Assembly (NCBI GenBank): GCA_900554585.1
Contig: USHS01000008.1
Coordinates: 1-14,618, forward strand
Origin: an uncultured Collinsella sp.
GTDB lineage: Bacteria > Actinomycetota > Coriobacteriia > Coriobacteriales > Coriobacteriaceae
Length of the DNA stretch: 14,618 nucleotides
Direction of reading: 5' to 3'
In this document: in pieces, positions 11,461-14,618 of the stretch
Numbering within the stretch: the first letter of the stretch is position 1
Layout of the letters: each line of letters begins with the position of its first letter
Notes under the pieces: generated by a model
Told to the model about the DNA's origin: nothing
Database searches by the model: none
What the model saw: only the letters and a program-made list of their open reading frames with translations
Made by a program: the position numbers and the translations under genes

Positions 11461-12850
11461 ACTCCTCGGTATGCGCCCCATCAAGCTCATAGAACTTGGT
11501 GGATGCCGGCAGGAACATCAGGTCGACGTCGCCGATCGGGCCCGAACGGTTCTTGGCCACGACGATACGCGTAACGCCCTCGTCGGGTCGGTCATCGCGC
11601 GAGGCCTCGGCCTCGTCGGCGGAGCGGTCCAAGAACATAACGATGTCGGCGTCTTGCTCGATGGAGCCCGATTCGCGCAGGTCGGACAGTTGCGGGCGCT
11701 TGCCGGTACGGGACTCAACCTGACGCGAAAGCTGCGACAGCGCGATCAGCGGGATCTTGAGCTCCTTGGCCATGATCTTCATACCACGCGACATCTCGGA
11801 GACCTCGACGGTACGGCTCTCGGAGCGGCGTCCCGGCGGAGGACTCACCAGCTGCAGGTAGTCCAAGATGATGATGGCCTTCTCCTTGTTATGGAGCATG
11901 CGGCGGCTCTTGGCGCGAATCTCGGTCACCGTGGTGCCGGGGGTGTCATCGATCAGAATGTCGAGCTTGGACAAGGTCTGCGTGGCCTCGTTGATGTTGG
12001 CCCACTGCTCGGGACTAATGCGGCCCATGCGGAAATCACTGATCGAGATCATGGCATAGGCGCAAATCAGGCGCTGGGCAATTTCCTTGCCCGACATCTC
12101 CAGCGAGAAGAAGCCGACGGTATAGCCCGCAGCGGCGGCGTTGAGTGCCAAGTTCAGAGCGAACGACGTCTTACCCACGGCAGGGCGGGCGCCGATGATG
12201 ATGAGCTGGCCCTCGCGGAAACCCATGAGCATGCGGTCGAGCGACGGGAAGCCCGTAGGCACGCCCGCGGCCTGGCCGCCAGCCTGGCACACTTCCTCGG
12301 CCTCGTTATAGGCCTCAACCATAAACTCGGTCAGCGTCTTGTAGCTCGACTTGACCTCGCGCGCCGTGACCTTGAGCAGCTTGCTCTCGGCCAGCTCCAC
12401 GACCTCTTTGGTATCGGTGGGGGCGTTGTAGGCCAGCGCGTTAATCTCGTTGGTGGCGCCGATCAGCTCACGCAGCATCGAGTCGCGGCGAACGATGGCA
12501 GCATGGTGCTGCCAGTTCACGAGCGACAGGGTCTGGCCCATCAGCTCCAAAATGTATGCCTCGCCGCCCACGGCATCGAGCTTGTTGATGCTTCGCAGGT
12601 AATCGATCAGCGAGATGGAGTCGATGGGAATACGGCTGTTGTACATATCGACCATCGCGGTATAGATGGTCTTATGAATGGGCCGGTAGAAGTCATCGGG
12701 CTGCAGCTCGACTTGGGCCTCTTCGACCACCTCGGGCGATAGCAGCATAGCGGCCAGTACGTTGGCCTCTGCATCTTGGTTTTGGGGGAGACCCAACTTA
12801 GAGCCACGGTCCTCGACCGTCAGACCCGTCTCCCTATCGTCATATGCCAT
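11459..12850 (-). CDS. dnaB: Replicative DNA helicase
   Basis: DnaB is the hexameric 5'-3' helicase that opens the replication fork. The 463-aa protein begins its N-terminal primase-interaction domain at LPQNQDAEANVLAAML and has the RecA-like ATPase with Walker A GARPAVGKTS at about residues 219-228. Walker B follows in IIILDYLQL, then LSQLSRQVESR and the SGSIEQDADIVMFLDR segment. No intein or insertion is seen. ATG at 12850 is chosen because GAGG lies six bases upstream; an ATG four codons earlier has no ribosome site. The 150 bases between its start and the rplI terminator must hold its promoter, but I see no convincing box pair (TTGCCA-15-TATAGC is the best and is weak). The rplI-dnaB neighbourhood is common in Gram-positive bacteria. 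Confidence 0.97.
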   Translation of the reverse strand: MAYDDRETGLTVEDRGSKLGLPQNQDAEANVLAAMLLSPEVVEEAQVELQPDDFYRPIHKTIYTAMVDMYNSRIPIDSISLIDYLRSINKLDAVGGEAYILELMGQTLSLVNWQHHAAIVRRDSMLRELIGATNEINALAYNAPTDTKEVVELAESKLLKVTAREVKSSYKTLTEFMVEAYNEAEEVCQAGGQAAGVPTGFPSLDRMLMGFREGQLIIIGARPAVGKTSFALNLALNAAAAGYTVGFFSLEMSGKEIAQRLICAYAMISISDFRMGRISPEQWANINEATQTLSKLDILIDDTPGTTVTEIRAKSRRMLHNKEKAIIILDYLQLVSPPPGRRSESRTVEVSEMSRGMKIMAKELKIPLIALSQLSRQVESRTGKRPQLSDLRESGSIEQDADIVMFLDRSADEAEASRDDRPDEGVTRIVVAKNRSGPIGDVDLMFLPASTKFYELDGAHTEE

Positions 12851-13003
12851 GAGCGTCCTCATTCATATCGCTTGCGAGCATCCATAGTATCAGCCACGGC
12901 TATAAATCGAGCCGCGCCTTGGCAATCATCACTGAACCAAACGGATGAACGGTCCCATACACGGGGCCGCATCTCAATGACTGCTACGACACTCACCCAG
13001 CGC

Positions 13004-13042
13004 AAAAAACAAAAGGGCGCCCTGGTCTCCCAGAGCGCCCTT
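13004..13042 (-). terminator. Intrinsic terminator of the rpsF-ssb-rpsR-rplI operon
   Basis: AAGGGCGC (minus strand) pairs perfectly with GCGCCCTT over 8 bp (13013-13020 with 13035-13042). A second inner 4-bp stem and tetraloop follow, then TTTTGTTTTTT on the minus strand. It lies about 30 bases after the rplI stop. Confidence 0.93.
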
Positions 13043-13074
13043 CTTAGAACAAGATTGTTGCGTCGCAGCAAATG

Positions 13075-13614
13075 CTACTCGGCAGCAGCCTCGGTCTCGA
13101 CCTCGGCGGTCTCGGCCTCGGCGACCTCAGCGGTCTCCTCAACCTCAGCCTCGGCAGCGAGCTCTTCGGCGGTAACGCCGACGAGAACGACAACCTCGGC
13201 CTTGATCTCGCGGTACAGCGAGATAGCGACGGTGTGGGCACCGGCAACCTTGATGGGCTTACCGAGCTCGACGCGCTTGCGGTCGATATCCATACCGAGC
13301 TGATCCTTGATGGCGTCAGCGATCATAGCGGCGGTAACGGAGCCAAAGAGGACGCCCTCGTCGCCAACCTTGACGTCAACGGTGACCTGCTTGCCCTCGA
13401 AGGCAGCCTTGGTCTCGTTGGCGGTAGCCAGACGGACGGCCTCGCGCTTGGCGATGTTGTTGCGACGCTCGTCAAGCTGCTTGAGGTTGCCCTTGGTAGC
13501 GGCAACAGCGAGCTTCTTGGGGAACAGGAAGTTCTCAGCGTAACCCTGAGCGACCTCTACGACGTCACCCTCGCCGCCCTTGCCCTTGATCTCATCGAGA
13601 AGAATAACCTTCAT
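13075..13614 (-). CDS. rplI: 50S ribosomal protein L9
   Basis: L9 binds 23S rRNA at the base of the L1 stalk region and projects from the large subunit. Residues 1-45 carry the family N-terminal domain (MKVILLDEIKGKGGEGDVVEV and GYAENFLFPKKLA), followed by the long connecting helix and the C-terminal domain to about 149. At 179 aa the protein exceeds the usual length of about 148, owing to a tail of about 30 residues made almost only of Ala, Glu, Val and Thr in AEVAEAETAEVE-type repeats. ATG at 13614 has GGGAG seven bases upstream and lies 15 bp after the rpsR stop. It is the last gene before the operon terminator. Confidence 0.97.
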   Translation of the reverse strand: MKVILLDEIKGKGGEGDVVEVAQGYAENFLFPKKLAVAATKGNLKQLDERRNNIAKREAVRLATANETKAAFEGKQVTVDVKVGDEGVLFGSVTAAMIADAIKDQLGMDIDRKRVELGKPIKVAGAHTVAISLYREIKAEVVVLVGVTAEELAAEAEVEETAEVAEAETAEVETEAAAE

Positions 13615-13629
13615 GATGCGTCTCCCTTC

Positions 13630-13896
13630 TTAGCCGCGGTCGCGGTTGCCACGAGAGGAAACCACGGGGACGGTGTACGGCAGGAGAGCCATCTCGCGGG
13701 CGCGCTTGATGGCGTTGGCGATGTCATGCTGATGCTGCGTGCAAGCGCCAGTGACGCGACGGGGCTTGATCTTGCCACGATCGGTCATGTACTTACGGAG
13801 AAGCTGAGTGTCCTTATAGTCGATGAACTCAGTGTTCTCCTTGCAGAACTGGCAGTACTTACGACGCGGCTGACGTGCAGAATAATCATTAGCCAT
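13630..13896 (-). CDS. rpsR: 30S ribosomal protein S18, zinc-type
   Basis: S18 pairs with S6 on the platform of the 30S subunit. The 88-aa protein has the family core [25 protein letters not shown] and [13 protein letters not shown]. Cys15 and Cys18 (CQFC), Cys52 and His55 (ACTQH) mark the cysteine-containing C+ form expected to bind zinc. I chose ATG at 13896 (MANDYSARQ), with AAAGG nine bases upstream; the longer frame to 13947 has no ribosome site and runs through a hairpin. The gene lies 72 bp after ssb and 15 bp before rplI. Confidence 0.96.
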   Translation of the reverse strand: MANDYSARQPRRKYCQFCKENTEFIDYKDTQLLRKYMTDRGKIKPRRVTGACTQHQHDIANAIKRAREMALLPYTVPVVSSRGNRDRG

Positions 13897-13912
13897 GTCA
13901 AAATACCTTTCA

Positions 13913-13942
13913 TTTGGCAACTTCGGCGAGCCGAAGCCGCCT
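13913..13942 (-). other. Hairpin between ssb and rpsR
   Basis: CTTCGG-CTCG-CCGAAG on the minus strand (13921-13936) is a perfect 6-bp stem with a tetraloop, and outer GGC/GCC bases can extend it past an internal loop. No U-tract follows. It lies 11 bases before AAAGG, the rpsR ribosome site. It could be an RNase processing site or an autoregulatory fold for S18; neither is proven by sequence. Confidence 0.45.
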
Positions 13943-13968
13943 CTCACTCAAAAATAGGTGAACAACCC

Positions 13969-14421
13969 TTAGAACGGGATGTCCTCATCGTAGACGTCGA
14001 CCGCGGGCGGCGTAGCCACCGGTGCGGCAGGACGTGCTGCGGGCGCGGGAGCTGCGGGGGCGTAACCGCCCTGATCGTAGCCACCCTGGCCACCACGGGA
14101 GCTCATAAACTCGATCTCATCGACGATGACCTCAAGCTTGCTCCTGCGCTGGCCGTCGCGCTCCCAAGAGCTGTAGCGCAGCTTGCCCTCGATCGCGACC
14201 TTGTTTCCCTTTGCCAGGAAACGGCTCACGGCCTCGGCGCGGGTGCCGAACATAGTGCAGTCGACAAAGTTGGGATAGTCCTCCCACTCGCCAGTCTGCG
14301 CGTTGCGGCGACGATCGTTCACGGCGACGCCAAAGGACAGAACCTGGGTTCCGCCGGCGGTGGCGCGCAGCTCGGGATCGCGGGTGAGGTTACCGGTGAT
14401 GTTCACTCGATTGATGCTCAT
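13969..14421 (-). CDS. ssb: Single-stranded DNA-binding protein
   Basis: SSB coats single-stranded DNA during replication and repair and recruits partners through its tail. The 150-aa protein has an OB fold at residues 1-110 (MSINRVNITGNLTRDPELR, then VDCTMFGTRAEAVSRFLAKGNKVAIEGKL). A Gly/Ala/Pro-rich linker follows, then the acidic tip DEDIPF, which binds partner proteins in other SSBs. ATG at 14421 has AGAGGAAG about nine bases upstream. The position between rpsF and rpsR is the classic arrangement. Confidence 0.97.
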   Translation of the reverse strand: MSINRVNITGNLTRDPELRATAGGTQVLSFGVAVNDRRRNAQTGEWEDYPNFVDCTMFGTRAEAVSRFLAKGNKVAIEGKLRYSSWERDGQRRSKLEVIVDEIEFMSSRGGQGGYDQGGYAPAAPAPAARPAAPVATPPAVDVYDEDIPF

Positions 14422-14469
14422 AACTCACTACTTCCTCTTGGGGCACAAGCCCAGTCCAAAACGACAGTC

Positions 14470-14618
14470 TTACTCCTGGTCGTCGCGACGGACGATCATG
14501 TGGCGGACCACAGCGTCGGTGATGCGCAGGACGCGATCAAGCTCGGCGATCTGGGTAGGATCTGCGTGGAAGTTGATGAGGGTGTAGTCACCATCGGTGA
14601 GGTCGTTGATCTCGTAGG
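14470..14618 (-). CDS. rpsF: 30S ribosomal protein S6, partial (C-terminal 48 codons)
   Basis: Reading the minus strand from the window edge gives YEINDLTDGDYTLINF, then PTQIAELDRVLRITDAV, then VRHMIVRRDDQE and a TAA stop. This is the C-terminal half of S6, whose partner S18 is encoded two genes downstream. The start and any S6:S18 leader lie beyond the window. Its stop is 48 bp before the ssb ATG. Confidence 0.95.
   Translation of the reverse strand, partial: YEINDLTDGDYTLINFHADPTQIAELDRVLRITDAVVRHMIVRRDDQE

Noticed and set aside
12859..13071. 70-aa minus-strand open frame between rplI and dnaB
   Set aside because: It runs straight through the intrinsic terminator stem and T-tract and has no ribosome site.

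Overview
The window is a compact, GC-rich bacterial segment with twelve protein genes, all on the minus strand. Gene content suggests a high-GC Gram-positive of the Coriobacteriia, probably Collinsella or a close relative. This rests on the GC level, the rpsF-ssb-rpsR-rplI-dnaB-purA-purD order and the feel of the proteins; it is inference, as no search was possible. The first 16 bases are the inner part of the Tn5/Nextera mosaic end, so the left edge is a contig end with residual library adapter, not a natural junction.

Read in the direction of transcription (high to low coordinates), the window opens inside rpsF (S6, last 48 codons), then ssb, rpsR (zinc-type S18) and rplI (L9 with an acidic Ala/Glu tail), ending at a strong intrinsic terminator at 13004-13042. 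Next come the replicative helicase dnaB, then purA behind its own candidate promoter, and purD with a TTG start and two hairpins in front of it. A Nudix hydrolase of the ADP-ribose pyrophosphatase type follows purD closely.

A separate unit follows: an MsbA-like ABC half-exporter and an unrecognised single-span membrane protein 19 bp behind it, closed by a strong terminator at 4936-4976. The exporter's 5' end is unusual. A 98-bp inverted-repeat element (7804-7901) carries a strong Shine-Dalgarno and an in-frame ATG, while a second start 33 codons later fits the protein family better.

The last unit is carA-carB, encoding carbamoyl-phosphate synthetase, with stop and start one base apart. The carA leader contains a hairpin that closely matches the PyrR mRNA-binding consensus and sits one base before the Shine-Dalgarno. 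Flanking bases can sequester the Shine-Dalgarno, and a competing helix is possible, so I infer pyrimidine control of carAB translation. CarA also carries an insertion of about 36 residues in its glutaminase domain.

The window is mostly housekeeping: translation, replication, purine synthesis and carbamoyl phosphate for pyrimidine and arginine. The points of interest are the regulatory RNA in front of carA, the inverted-repeat element at the exporter start, and lineage-type insertions or tails in CarA, L9 and the Nudix protein.
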